Notes: generated by a model from the letters alone, not told the origin. Shown: positions 1 through 9,086, numbered from the stretch's first letter. The stretch is DNA of 64,000 nt from Geosporobacter ferrireducens (GCF_001750685.1 NZ_CP017269.1:4691416-4755415); one strand, 5' to 3'. Translations and numbers: made by a program.

Positions 1-1
1 A

Positions 2-667
2 ACCATGGGAAGTATGGGTTTGAATAATGTGCCAAACTTTATATCCTATCAAGCCTTTGCCGGCGGAAATCCTGAGTTAGGGAATAGAATAGAGGGATTT
101 TTCAAGGGAGATATTTCTAAAACAGCTGCACTGATAAGACAATCGGCTGTTCGGGCCGGTGGCTTGGTAGCAGTTGCCAGGAATGTTGTTGAGGCTGAAT
201 ATGTCAAAAAAAATGGAGCGATCCATGGAATAAGCCATGCTATAGAAACAGGGAAAAAATTCTATGAGGGACTTGAAATATCCCCCTGTGAGGCGATAAA
301 AGAAGTTGCTGCCTTCTTAAAGGGTGAAATCGTTGTTGAGGGAGCAGTATCAGAATTTGAATTGGTTACTGATGGAGGATTTGATGTAGGCAGAGTTGTA
401 GTAAGCGGAATCGAAATGACCTTTTGGAATGAATATATGACCCTTGAAGTTAATAGAAACAGGCTTTTTACTTTTCCGGATTTAATTATGTCTTTTGATA
501 AGGCTTCAGGCCTGCCTCTGACCACTGCAGAGATTAAGAAGGATCAGCAAATTGTGATAATAGCTACGAAGAAGGAGAACCTTAAGCTCGGCAGCGGTAT
601 GTTTGACCATAAATTATTGAAAGAGATCGAACCAATAGTGAATAGAGAAGTCTTAAAATACATCTAA
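2..667 (+). CDS. DUF917 family protein, 5' end outside window
   Basis: The reading frame is open from the left edge, so the N-terminal part lies outside the window. About 220 residues are seen, whereas DUF917 proteins usually have about 360. The visible part matches the C-terminal half of this family, which has been linked to hydantoin-type ring hydrolases and S-methyl thiohydantoin desulfurase. That family name is recalled, not tested, and no catalytic residue is assigned here. The ATG at position 5 should not be taken as the start. The gene ends 14 bases before a DUF1177 gene on the same strand and appears to be part of a four-gene operon with DUF1177, AroM and an M29-type aminopeptidase. 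This suggests catabolism of a cyclic amide, amino acid or peptide. The substrate is unknown. Confidence 0.75.
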   Translation, partial: TMGSMGLNNVPNFISYQAFAGGNPELGNRIEGFFKGDISKTAALIRQSAVRAGGLVAVARNVVEAEYVKKNGAIHGISHAIETGKKFYEGLEISPCEAIKEVAAFLKGEIVVEGAVSEFELVTDGGFDVGRVVVSGIEMTFWNEYMTLEVNRNRLFTFPDLIMSFDKASGLPLTTAEIKKDQQIVIIATKKENLKLGSGMFDHKLLKEIEPIVNREVLKYI

Positions 668-681
668 TAGGAGGAAACTTT

Positions 682-1614
682 ATGTTATTAAAACAGGTGC
701 TGGAAGTATATGAATACATTGATAGGGCTACTGCAAACGGGCAGGAAATAAAGGAGTTTTTGGAATCCTATGGAGCCAAGGATGTAGAAGTCAAGAATAT
801 AACCGGTGCTAGAGGCAAAACTGATTTTATCAGAATTAGAATACCAGGGTTAAAAGGGAAGTCTAAAGGTATGGATGCACCTACCATCGGCGTATTAGGC
901 AGACTTGGCGGGGTAGGTGCCCGGCCTGAAATGATTGGAATGGTTTCTGATGCCGATGGAGCAGTAGTGGCATTAGCAGTAGCGGCAAAGCTTTTGGACA
1001 TGCAAAATAAGGGGGATTTTTTGGATGGAGATGTGGTTGTATCTACACATATTTGTCCGAATGCGCCTACTCAACCCCATAAACCAGTGCCTTTTATGGG
1101 ATCTCCTGTTGATATGGCCACTGTAAATAGAGAAGAGGTAGATGGAGAATTGGATGCGATATTATCCATTGATACCACAAAGGGCAATAGAGTGATCAAT
1201 ACTAGAGGATTCGCAATATCTCCAACGATTAAAGAAGGCTATATTTTGAAAACAAGTGATGATTTATTGGATATCATGCAGATTACGACTGGCAAACTGC
1301 CAAAGGTTTTTCCTGTAACAACCCAGGATATTACACCCTATGGAAACGACATCTATCATATCAATAGCATATTACAGCCTTCTACTGCTACCTCAGCACC
1401 TGTGGTGGGAGTTGCTATAACGACAGAGGTTCCTGTTCCCGGCTGTGCAACCGGTGCCAGTCATCCACAAGACATGGAATTAGCAGCTAGGTTTACTTTG
1501 GAGGTTGCAAAGGCCTATGGTAGAGGAAACTGCAAGTTCTATGACGAGACGGAGTTTGAAATAATAACGAAAAAGTACGGTACGATGCATCATATCCAAA
1601 CGCTTGGTAAATAG
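682..1614 (+). CDS. DUF1177 domain-containing protein
   Basis: A 310-residue soluble protein that matches the DUF1177 family along its length, including the Gly-rich GVLGRLGGVGARPE stretch (about residue 70-85) and the HICPNAPTQPHKPVPF segment (about residue 115-130). No signal peptide or membrane segment is visible. A good GGAGG ribosome site lies 7 bases before the ATG. The family has no established reaction. Its recurring neighbours, as here, are DUF917 and AroM proteins, so it probably acts in the same pathway. Conserved His, Cys and Asp residues could form a metal or catalytic site, but that is inference. Confidence 0.8.
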   Translation: MLLKQVLEVYEYIDRATANGQEIKEFLESYGAKDVEVKNITGARGKTDFIRIRIPGLKGKSKGMDAPTIGVLGRLGGVGARPEMIGMVSDADGAVVALAVAAKLLDMQNKGDFLDGDVVVSTHICPNAPTQPHKPVPFMGSPVDMATVNREEVDGELDAILSIDTTKGNRVINTRGFAISPTIKEGYILKTSDDLLDIMQITTGKLPKVFPVTTQDITPYGNDIYHINSILQPSTATSAPVVGVAITTEVPVPGCATGASHPQDMELAARFTLEVAKAYGRGNCKFYDETEFEIITKKYGTMHHIQTLGK

Positions 1615-1623
1615 GAGGGCAAT

Positions 1624-2301
1624 ATGAAAAGAAAGTTGGGAGCGATTACGATTGGACAATCACCAAGGGTTGACGTAATACCGGAGATGGCAGCGTTTTT
1701 GGGAAACAATGTAGAAGTTATTGAAGCAGGAGCATTGGACGGACTTACCTACGAAGAAATTTTGGAGTTTAAACCTGAAGAAGATGACTATGTATTGGTT
1801 TCAAAGCTTAAGGATGGAAGAAGTGTAAAGTTTGCTGAAAAATACATATTGCCAAGACTTCAGGAATGTATTGATAGACTGGAGCGGGAGGGAGCAGATG
1901 TAATTCTGTTTATTTGTACCGGAGTTTTTCCTGATATCTTTAGATCTCAAAAACCAATCTTGTATCCTCAAAAAATTCTACATGGCATTACACCTCAGCT
2001 GGTTTATAAAGGAAAGCTGGCTGTTATTACTCCTGATAAGGACCAGGTACGGCAAAGTCATGAAAAATGGAGTCAAACCGGGGCTGAAGTGATTGTAGTT
2101 CCTGCATCACCCTATACAAAAGAAGATGAATTATCTGGTGCTATATTAGAGTTAAGGGATAAGGACATTGACATAATCGCAATGGACTGTATAGGGTATA
2201 ACCAGTCCATGAAGAAAAGAGTATCTGAAGGAACCGGAAAACCGGTAGTTTTAGCTAGAACGATAGTTGCAAGAGTTCTTGGGGAGATACTAAACGCATA
2301 A
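1624..2301 (+). CDS. aroM: AroM family protein
   Basis: A 225-residue cytoplasmic protein that opens with KLGAITIGQSPRVDVIPEM, the signature N-terminus of AroM proteins. A CTGVF segment near residue 99-103 and DCIGYN near residue 196-201 resemble the two cysteine-containing loops of the Asp/Glu racemase superfamily to which AroM is thought to belong. In Escherichia coli aroM sits next to aroL and has no proven function. Here it is in an operon with DUF917, DUF1177 and an aminopeptidase, so a racemase-like or isomerase role in amino-acid or hydantoin catabolism is more plausible than a role in aromatic biosynthesis. The RBS is AGGAGGG, 5 bases before the ATG. Confidence 0.8.
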   Translation: MKRKLGAITIGQSPRVDVIPEMAAFLGNNVEVIEAGALDGLTYEEILEFKPEEDDYVLVSKLKDGRSVKFAEKYILPRLQECIDRLEREGADVILFICTGVFPDIFRSQKPILYPQKILHGITPQLVYKGKLAVITPDKDQVRQSHEKWSQTGAEVIVVPASPYTKEDELSGAILELRDKDIDIIAMDCIGYNQSMKKRVSEGTGKPVVLARTIVARVLGEILNA

Positions 2302-2314
2302 AGAGGTGGAGATC

Positions 2315-3256
2315 GTGTGTAAAAAATCAGGTTACAGGGTAGTGATAGAAGATTGTTTAGAGGTGAAAAAAGATGAAACAGTGCTAATACTAACCGATGA
2401 TAACAAGACATCCATAGGCAAATCTCTATATGAAGAAGCTAAAATATTTGCCAAAGAAGCAGTACTCATGGTAATGGAGCCCAGGAAGGTAAGCGGTGAG
2501 GAGCCACCAGAGGCAGTTGCTGAAGCGATGAAGGCTTTTGACGTAATCCTTTGTCCTACGTCTACTTCTATCACGCATACAAATGCCAAAATGAATGCAG
2601 TCGATGCTGGAGCTAGATTGGCTAGTATGCCAGGCATTACTGAGGAGATGTTTCATGAAGGAGCAATAACGGCTGATTATAAGAAGGTGGAGGAACTTAC
2701 ATTAAGACTTACGGAGATTTTATCTCATGCTAAAACCGCAAAGGTTATTAAGGGTAGCTATAGCCTTGAAATGTCACTGGCGGGCAGAAAAGGAATTGCC
2801 AGCACTGGAATATACAAAAATCCGGGAGAATCAGGAAATCTGCCTTCTGGGGAGGCTTATATTGCTCCAGTTGAAGGAAGCGCCCATGGGGAGATGCTGG
2901 TAGACGGAAGTATGGTAGGGGTTGGTATATTAGAGATCCCTTTATACATGAAAATTGTGGATGGCCGGTTAGTGGAGGTAAGAGGAAAAGATCGGGAAAA
3001 AATAGAGGTACTTTTTGATAATGAAAGAAATGGTACGCTAGGGGAATTAGGAATTGGAACGAACCACGCGGCAAGGCTTACAGGCGTTATCCTGGAGGAT
3101 GAAAAAATATATGGTACTGTACATATTGCCTTTGGAACAAATACCTCCTTTGGAGGTGTAAATAAAGCGGATTGTCATCTGGATGGTGTAATCATAAACC
3201 CCACCTTGTACTTAGATGATTTATTAGTTTTGAAAGATGGTAAAATGATGATTTAG
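2315..3256 (+). CDS. M29-type aminopeptidase (aminopeptidase T-like)
   Basis: A 313-residue protein resembling the thermophilic M29 aminopeptidase family (leucyl aminopeptidase, aminopeptidase T). Likely metal-binding stretches are in the C-terminal half: NGTLGELGIGTNHAARLTG, then EDEKIYGTVHIAFG and KADCHLDGV, which contain the conserved Glu, His and Asp residues. It is shorter than typical M29 enzymes (about 370-410 residues). GTG at 2315 is preferred because AGAGGTGGAG lies just upstream; a GTG at 2306 would sit inside that site. It is the last gene of the DUF917-DUF1177-AroM operon and probably removes N-terminal residues from a peptide or modified amino-acid product of that pathway. Confidence 0.75.
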   Translation: MCKKSGYRVVIEDCLEVKKDETVLILTDDNKTSIGKSLYEEAKIFAKEAVLMVMEPRKVSGEEPPEAVAEAMKAFDVILCPTSTSITHTNAKMNAVDAGARLASMPGITEEMFHEGAITADYKKVEELTLRLTEILSHAKTAKVIKGSYSLEMSLAGRKGIASTGIYKNPGESGNLPSGEAYIAPVEGSAHGEMLVDGSMVGVGILEIPLYMKIVDGRLVEVRGKDREKIEVLFDNERNGTLGELGIGTNHAARLTGVILEDEKIYGTVHIAFGTNTSFGGVNKADCHLDGVIINPTLYLDDLLVLKDGKMMI

Positions 3257-3832
3257 ATTTTCTATATTGAAGTGATTTTTTAAATAAAATCCAAGTTGCT
3301 TTTACTGTGGAAGAAGGTAAATCCATAATAACCTTAGTTATATTAAAGCAGCAGGAAAATACTGATACAATAAAATAGAATGACGATCAAAAGCAGAAGG
3401 GATTTTGTGAAATCAAAATTCACCTATCTGCTTTTAGCTTTATAAATTATAGTTTTTTCTGTATAAACGTATAAAAATGAAAATAGTCAAAAAATACTTG
3501 ATAGTTTTCAGGTAAATATATATAATCAATATTAATTCGACATTTTTCGCGCTTGCGAATCCAATACATAGGACACACGTGTTTAAGAGATGACTTTTTA
3601 TTACTTATATCGTAGTAAAGGAAGTATCCATAAAATAGAGGATTCGATTACTAAATAGAAGGAATTATGATTGAAAGGCTTCTTTGCTAGCAACATACCA
3701 AGGATACAAAGCTGCTTCATGAACCCAAAGATGGGTTAGGATGTCCAGTAAAAGGAAGAAATAAAAATTGGAGTGATTATTGACAAATGGGATGTTTATT
3801 TACAAAAACTGAATCCATGAGGTGCATAAAAG
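3257..3832. other. 576-base gap between operon 1 and the diguanylate cyclase
   Basis: No open reading frame of note on either strand. Besides the hairpin at 3389-3435 there is a small stem AACCCA/TGGGTT at 3722-3737, about 95 bases before the cyclase start. A TTGACA at 3780-3785 has no good -10 box at the right distance. The gene's own ribosome site (GAGGTG) lies at about 3819-3824. I could not assign a riboswitch. Confidence 0.5.
3389..3435 (+). terminator. hairpin downstream of the aminopeptidase gene
   Basis: AAAAGCAGAAGG at 3389-3400 pairs with CCTATCTGCTTTT at 3423-3435, and an inner ATTTTG/CAAAAT pair extends the helix. A T-rich stretch follows after a short gap. It lies 130 bases after the last gene of the first operon and probably ends that transcript, although the T-tract is imperfect. 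Confidence 0.5.
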
Positions 3833-5590
3833 ATGACAAAGATATATCAAAATATTATTGATCTTATAAATAGTTCAAATAATATTTTGAATAGTAAGCT
3901 TGTTCAGATCCTTGTTGATGTTTTACCTACGGGTGTTGTCATAGCCAATACAGAGGGCAAAATTATATATGCCAATCATGAGGCCTGCTCTATTTTTAGA
4001 GATATAAAGCCGGGTACGAAAGACCCCTCAGAGATGGGCTATACTTTATTGAATATGAAGGGAGAGGAAATTCCCTTTGAGCAACTTCCTCTTTATCGTA
4101 CCTTAATAGATGGTACGATATATAGAAATGAAGAAATCTTTGTAAAGTTTTCAAATGGGAAGGAGCGGTTTATATCCGTCTCAAGCTGCCCTCTATTGGA
4201 TGATAATCATTACATTGTCGGCGCGTTAGCAGGTTTTTATGATATTACACTGAGCAAGGTTAATGAGCAGAAATATATAGAAAACGAACAAACTGTAAAA
4301 TCCTTAATCAATGGGATTACAGAAATTATGACCCTCATGGATATCGAAGGCAAAGTACTTACCGCAAACCATGCGTTTGCTGTAAAGTTTGGCAAGAATG
4401 CCAATGCCGCGGCCGGTTATCATATTTTTGATGGGATGCCTCCAGAAATAGCGAGTAACTGGCGAGATAAAATTTGCGCTCTTATAAAAGGGAAAATGCC
4501 TATAAACTTTGAGGATGTCTGGAATGGATCTATTCTACAGCACCGGTTGTTTCCTGTTATTAATTCGCAAAACAAAGTTACAAAAATTGCCGCGTTTTCT
4601 CAAGATATTACAGAGAGTAAAAGAATTCAGGAAGCCTTCAGGGAAAGTGAAGAGCGTTTTCGAAGTGTTTTTGAAAATGCGGCTTCTGGAATGGCGCTTA
4701 TTTCTTTGGATGGACATTATTTTATGGTCAACAATTCATTAATCCATATGGTAGGATATACTGCTGAAGAGTTTGGAAATATGACTTATCATGACTTCAC
4801 CCATCCTGACGACATAAAATTGAGTGATGATAACGTACGGCAGCTGGTAAACGGAGAAATCAAGAATTTTCAGATTGAAAAGAGATATATTCATAAAAAA
4901 GGAAATATCGTCTGGGTGCTTCTCAATGTCTCTGTAGTAAAAGATTCTTTAGGAAAACCTTTTTATGGCATTGCACAGATTCAAGATATAACGTTGAGCA
5001 AGGAAGCACAAGAAGAATTAAGACAAGCAAAACTGGATGCAGACCAAGCCCGTGCTCAAGCAGAAAAGCTTGCACAAACTGATTATCTTACCGGTTTATA
5101 TAACCGGGGCGCTTTCATGAACCGGCTATTTGAGGAATCAAGCCGGATGCTGAAAACAGATGCTTGTATGTCCGTTATTATGGTAGATATTGATCATTTT
5201 AAAAGAATCAATGATACACATGGTCATAGGATGGGAGACATCGTACTGCAACAATTTTCAACAGCCCTAAAAAAAGGGTGTAGAGCCGATGATTTTGTTG
5301 GGCGATATGGTGGAGAAGAATTTATTCTCTGTCTTCCGAAAACAACGATGGAACAGGCATATATAATCGCAGAGAGAATAAGGCGTACGATGGAAAATCT
5401 GGCAATACCTTTACCGGAAAGTGATTTTTATATGTATGTTACGGCTAGCTTTGGTGTTGCTTCGGTAAAAATTATAAATGAAAGATGTGCGGAAAGGTTA
5501 ATAGATTATTCTGACCGTGCATTATACCAAGCAAAACAAAATGGCAGAAATAGAGTTGAAGCATACTCTGGTTTTTCTGCGAGTCTATGA
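3833..5590 (+). CDS. PAS-PAS-PAS-GGDEF diguanylate cyclase
   Basis: A 585-residue signalling protein that makes cyclic di-GMP from two GTP. Three PAS domains (about residues 20-140, 150-260 and 275-395) precede a short helical linker rich in Ala, Gln and Glu, and a GGDEF domain (about 420-580). The catalytic motif is GGEEF at residues 493-497. An RADD inhibitory site (RxxD) stands five residues before it, so product inhibition is expected. There is no transmembrane segment and no EAL or HD-GYP domain, so it is probably a cytosolic sensor of a small ligand or redox signal. It stands alone between two hairpins. No cyclic di-GMP effector gene is recognisable in the window. Confidence 0.93.
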   Translation: MTKIYQNIIDLINSSNNILNSKLVQILVDVLPTGVVIANTEGKIIYANHEACSIFRDIKPGTKDPSEMGYTLLNMKGEEIPFEQLPLYRTLIDGTIYRNEEIFVKFSNGKERFISVSSCPLLDDNHYIVGALAGFYDITLSKVNEQKYIENEQTVKSLINGITEIMTLMDIEGKVLTANHAFAVKFGKNANAAAGYHIFDGMPPEIASNWRDKICALIKGKMPINFEDVWNGSILQHRLFPVINSQNKVTKIAAFSQDITESKRIQEAFRESEERFRSVFENAASGMALISLDGHYFMVNNSLIHMVGYTAEEFGNMTYHDFTHPDDIKLSDDNVRQLVNGEIKNFQIEKRYIHKKGNIVWVLLNVSVVKDSLGKPFYGIAQIQDITLSKEAQEELRQAKLDADQARAQAEKLAQTDYLTGLYNRGAFMNRLFEESSRMLKTDACMSVIMVDIDHFKRINDTHGHRMGDIVLQQFSTALKKGCRADDFVGRYGGEEFILCLPKTTMEQAYIIAERIRRTMENLAIPLPESDFYMYVTASFGVASVKIINERCAERLIDYSDRALYQAKQNGRNRVEAYSGFSASL

Positions 5591-5601
5591 GAGAAGTCTG
5601 A

Positions 5602-5650
5602 AAAAACAGCTTTCTATGATAAAATAAAAAAATCATAGGAGGCTGTTTTA
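5602..5650 (+). terminator. hairpin terminator after the diguanylate cyclase
   Basis: AAAAACAGC plus CTATGAT (5602-5620) pair with ATCATAG plus GGCTGTTTT (5631-5650) around an A-rich loop, and the 3' arm ends in a T-run. This is a convincing intrinsic terminator just after the stop codon. Confidence 0.75.
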
Positions 5651-5818
5651 TTATGGATAAAAGAAGATAACCATAAATAATATCTATGCTAAAAAGGAGA
5701 TGAATCCATTAAAAAAAATTATCTCAAGATACGAGTGTGTAAATGCCATTGGGTGCTTAGCAGTTTAGTGAAACGTTGGGTTGGATTGAAGATAAAAACA
5801 TGTTAACTATTAAGTACC

Positions 5819-5847
5819 TTGACAAATTTGAGAGAAGGGTGTATAGT
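5819..5847 (+). promoter_or_regulatory. sigma-A promoter of the TetR gene
   Basis: TTGACA at 5819-5824 and TATAGT at 5842-5847 are separated by exactly 17 bases, close to consensus. Transcription would start around 5854, at the edge of the 12-base palindrome listed next. Confidence 0.75.
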
Positions 5848-5855
5848 AAAAACAA

Positions 5856-5867
5856 ACCGACGTCGGT
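5856..5867 (+). promoter_or_regulatory. palindromic operator candidate for the TetR regulator
   Basis: ACCGACGTCGGT is a perfect 12-base palindrome placed right at the predicted transcription start and 22 bases before the TetR start codon. TetR-family repressors commonly bind such sites in their own promoters, so autoregulation is the simplest reading. I find no second copy in the window. Confidence 0.6.
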
Positions 5868-5889
5868 ATATTTATGTGGAGGTACGAAT

Positions 5890-6516
5890 ATGGCAAAAAC
5901 AGCAAGAAACCATAACACGAAAAAAAATGAACTCGTAGGGATTGCTGAAAAATTATTTCTGGAAAAAGGTTATGAGGAAACAAGCATTGAAGACATTTTA
6001 AAGGCCTCAGGACTTTCAAAGGGCGGCTTTTATCATTACTTTAAATCAAAAGATGAAGTACTGGCAGAAAGTATTAATCATTTTGCAGACAGTCTGCTGC
6101 AAGAGCTTGAGCCTATCATTGAAGACCGGGAACTCAATGCCCTGGAAAAGCTGAAACGGTTTATGGAAAAGAAGAATGCTTCCCAAAAGTCAAAAAGGGA
6201 ATTAATCAAGTACCTGGCTATGCTAATGAAGTCAGATTTCACTTTCTATAAGTACAATCTTACGATTACTCAAAAGTATGTTGAACCTCTTGCACAAATT
6301 ATAGAGCAAGGAGTGGAAGAAGGGATTTTTAAAGTCAAATTTCCCCGTGAAACGGCGGACATATTGTTAAGAACAGTAACTTCCCTTCCACAGAGTGTAT
6401 TCTTTAGTGAATATATAGAGGATAAAACGAAATCAGAACAGTATAAAACCTCTCTTGAAGCTATAATGGTGAGAGCCTTGGGAATTGAAAATGAGCATAT
6501 TGGCATATTTGGATAA
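5890..6516 (+). CDS. TetR/AcrR family transcriptional regulator
   Basis: A 208-residue repressor. The TetR helix-turn-helix occupies about residues 15-60, with TSIEDILKASGLSKGGFYHYF as the recognition region; the rest is a ligand-binding helical domain. The frame is open further upstream, but ATG 5890 has a GTGGAGGT ribosome site and gives the usual TetR length, so the longer version is rejected. It is followed 83 bases downstream by a PEP-utilising enzyme, then by a broken RND pump. That context suggests it senses a toxic compound and controls detoxification genes. The ligand cannot be read from sequence. Confidence 0.9.
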   Translation: MAKTARNHNTKKNELVGIAEKLFLEKGYEETSIEDILKASGLSKGGFYHYFKSKDEVLAESINHFADSLLQELEPIIEDRELNALEKLKRFMEKKNASQKSKRELIKYLAMLMKSDFTFYKYNLTITQKYVEPLAQIIEQGVEEGIFKVKFPRETADILLRTVTSLPQSVFFSEYIEDKTKSEQYKTSLEAIMVRALGIENEHIGIFG

Positions 6517-6599
6517 TGTATGGGGGAAGCAGAAAGCAGGAAAATTATTCTTGGACCTAAAGGAATATATAAAACCGCATTGAGTAAGGAGTGTTATGT

Positions 6600-8960
6600 A
6601 TGGAAAACATGGTAAGAAGCTTTAACGCGTTGACACCTGAGTTCCAGTCTCTTGCCGGGGGAAAAGGAGGGATGTTGGGCCGAATGTACCAGAGGGGATA
6701 TCCTGTGCCGGAGGGCTTCGTTGTTTTACCCTCAGCCTTTCAGGGGGAAACCCTCAATAAAGAAGCCTGGAATGCGATAAAAGCCGCTTTGGATGAAATA
6801 AGAGAGCGCAATGAAGAGGTACGGTTTGCAGTAAGATCCTCTGCGCTCAGTGAAGATTCAGCCCAAGCCTCCTTTGCAGGAGAATTTGAAACAGTTCTCA
6901 ACCTGAAAACAGATGAAGAAATTCAGAAAGGAATCTACACCGTTTTTGAATCAAGAGTGTCGGAAAGGGTAAAGGCATACAGCTCGGTTCAAGGGATGGA
7001 ACAGGTTCACCAGATTGCTGTGGTAGTCCAATTGATGGTACAGTCCGAAATATCTGGAGTATTGTTTACGGCTGATCCCATTACAGGAAGCTATAAGAAC
7101 ATGATAGGCAATTATGTGCACGGATTGGGCGAACAGCTTGTATCCGGAGAAGCTAATGCCTATGATTTTAAACTGGTAAGACCTAAAGGGAGATACGAAG
7201 GACCTGATGAGTTTGCAAAATATGCTTCAATGCTTTATCAATATGCAGCGAAGCTGGAGAAGGAGCTGGAGCATCCCCAGGATATTGAATGGGCCGTGGC
7301 AAAGGGAAAACTCTATCTGCTGCAGTCAAGGCCGATAACCACTTTGACAGCAGGCAACATTGACACTTATGATATCAATTATTCTTTAACGGGCGATGAA
7401 ATATGGATCAATACCAATGTGGCGGAAGCCATACCGGATGTGCTCGCTCCATTTACCTGGAGCATAGGAAAGCAGCTGGATGAAGCGTTGAATTTCATTC
7501 CCGGATACTATGTATTTTCAGGGAATATCTGCGGAAGACCCTACATGAATATCAGCAGAAGGGTATCGGTGATATCGTCTGTACTTGGCAAGTATTCAAA
7601 AGGAGCATTGAAAATGATCTACGACTTATATGGAGAACTGCCTGAAGGGATGCAAATGCCCATTCATCCATTTTCACGTTTTGAATTGCTTAAGGTGATG
7701 TTTCCACTGATAATACGTTTTTCAAAGAATTCGCAAAAGGCTTCTAAGAATTTGGGTCAATTTTTCAGGAATACACCCGGTTGGTGTATAAATATGCGGG
7801 AACGGATTAAAAAAGCAAGATCAAAAGAAGAACTACTATCTTTATGGAAGGAAGAGATTCAGCCCTACCTTATAAGAGCATGGTTAAGTGCGGGAGCTGC
7901 GGCGATTAAGCTTACGAATGTTACGGCATTGGATAAAAAGCTTACAGAATTAGTTGGAACGGAAGATGCCAACACACTTCTTTCTAATCTTAGGGGAGGG
8001 TCCGGACTTGAAAGTCTCGGACCTGTTATGGGGATTTCCAAGATCATCCATGGAGAAATGAACCGTGGGGAATATCTGACAAAATATGGACATAGGGGAG
8101 CACATGAGTATGAATTGTCCATACCTGATCCTATGGAAGATACAGACTGGCTGGAAAAACAGATAGAGGAATATAAACAATTAAGTATAGATGTAGAAGA
8201 ACTCCTAAGAAAGCAGCATGTCCAATATGAAGCTGCAAAGAATAGGTTTAAGGAGCGTTTTCCCGATAAGATAAAATGGCTTGAAAATCAATTGGCAAAA
8301 GCGGCAGAAGGGGCTCAGCGCAGAGAAGAAGGGCGTTCGGAGTTTGTAAGGGTGTACAGGGTAGTCCGTGCTTTTGCACTTAAAGCGGGAGAGCTTGCAG
8401 GAATAGGTAACGATATATTTTTCCTTTATGCCGATGAAGTGGAAGACCTTCTTTCTGAAACAGCTTCGAAGGTTAAGTTTATTTCTGCAAGAAAAGAGAA
8501 TTTCGAGAGATATAAAGCAATGCCACCCTTTCCGTCAATTATCAGGGGCCGCTTCAACCCGGTTGAATGGGCAAAGGACTCCAACAGAAGGCTTGACTAC
8601 TATGATGCAACCATGCCGGCTGCAGCATTGCCCGATTCGGAAACCCTCAAGGGCTGTGCCGGAGCTGCAGGCAGGATAGAAGGGATTGTACGCATACTGG
8701 CAAGTCCTGAAGAGGGAGAAAAACTTCAGCCGGGAGAAATATTGGTTGCGGTGACTACCAATATAGGCTGGACGCCGCTTTTCCCTAAAGCCGCAGCAAT
8801 CATTACCGACATAGGAGCGCCGCTGTCTCATGCTGCTATCGTTGCCAGGGAGATTGGCATACCTGCTGTAGTAGGATGTACAAATGCGACTGCAAGACTA
8901 AAGACGGGAGATAAGGTGCTTGTTGACGGTGGACAGGGAATCGTGCAGATATTGGAATAA
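6600..8960 (+). CDS. PEP-utilising phosphotransferase, rifampin phosphotransferase-like
   Basis: A 786-residue enzyme. The N-terminal ATP-grasp (PPDK/PEP-synthase N) domain covers about residues 10-300, with GGKGGMLGRM and VRSSALSEDSAQASFAGEFE. A helical middle region follows, and the C-terminal swivelling phosphohistidine domain has its catalytic His at about residue 744 in GAPLSHAAIVARE. A PEP-binding TIM barrel, which true PEP synthase and PPDK carry after the His domain, is missing. ATP-grasp, helical middle, then terminal His domain is the layout of rifampin phosphotransferases, which phosphorylate and inactivate rifamycins. The middle region is diverged, so the substrate is not certain. 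ATG 6600 follows AAGGAG by 8 bases. The gene is probably cotranscribed with the TetR gene. Confidence 0.8.
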   Translation: MENMVRSFNALTPEFQSLAGGKGGMLGRMYQRGYPVPEGFVVLPSAFQGETLNKEAWNAIKAALDEIRERNEEVRFAVRSSALSEDSAQASFAGEFETVLNLKTDEEIQKGIYTVFESRVSERVKAYSSVQGMEQVHQIAVVVQLMVQSEISGVLFTADPITGSYKNMIGNYVHGLGEQLVSGEANAYDFKLVRPKGRYEGPDEFAKYASMLYQYAAKLEKELEHPQDIEWAVAKGKLYLLQSRPITTLTAGNIDTYDINYSLTGDEIWINTNVAEAIPDVLAPFTWSIGKQLDEALNFIPGYYVFSGNICGRPYMNISRRVSVISSVLGKYSKGALKMIYDLYGELPEGMQMPIHPFSRFELLKVMFPLIIRFSKNSQKASKNLGQFFRNTPGWCINMRERIKKARSKEELLSLWKEEIQPYLIRAWLSAGAAAIKLTNVTALDKKLTELVGTEDANTLLSNLRGGSGLESLGPVMGISKIIHGEMNRGEYLTKYGHRGAHEYELSIPDPMEDTDWLEKQIEEYKQLSIDVEELLRKQHVQYEAAKNRFKERFPDKIKWLENQLAKAAEGAQRREEGRSEFVRVYRVVRAFALKAGELAGIGNDIFFLYADEVEDLLSETASKVKFISARKENFERYKAMPPFPSIIRGRFNPVEWAKDSNRRLDYYDATMPAAALPDSETLKGCAGAAGRIEGIVRILASPEEGEKLQPGEILVAVTTNIGWTPLFPKAAAIITDIGAPLSHAAIVAREIGIPAVVGCTNATARLKTGDKVLVDGGQGIVQILE

Positions 8961-8969
8961 TGTCTATAA

Positions 8970-9086
8970 AAAAAGAAAATCTTTAAAGCTGGCATAAAAG
9001 ATATTAAAGACACCAGGGGCGATAATTTTATTGTAAAAAATGATTTTCTGCAAGTGCTGGCTATGGGCTGCAAATCTGGCTTGTAA
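8970..9086 (+). other. short coding remnant between phosphotransferase and RND pseudogene
   Basis: An ATG overlapping the previous stop (TAATG at 8958-8962) begins an 8-codon reading frame. A one-base shift would join it to an open stretch of 38 codons that ends at 9086. This looks like the leftover of a small gene next to the deletion end of the RND gene, but no family is recognisable and it may be noise. Confidence 0.25.

Noticed and set aside
262..525. Minus-strand open frame inside the DUF917 gene
   Set aside because: Shadow of a coding region, composition typical of antisense frames, no ribosome site.
3600..3780. Possible cyclic di-GMP riboswitch before the diguanylate cyclase (ACAAAGCTGC-like segment)
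   Set aside because: The GNRA hairpin and receptor helix expected for GEMM-I are not there; only a small AACCCA/TGGGTT stem is seen.
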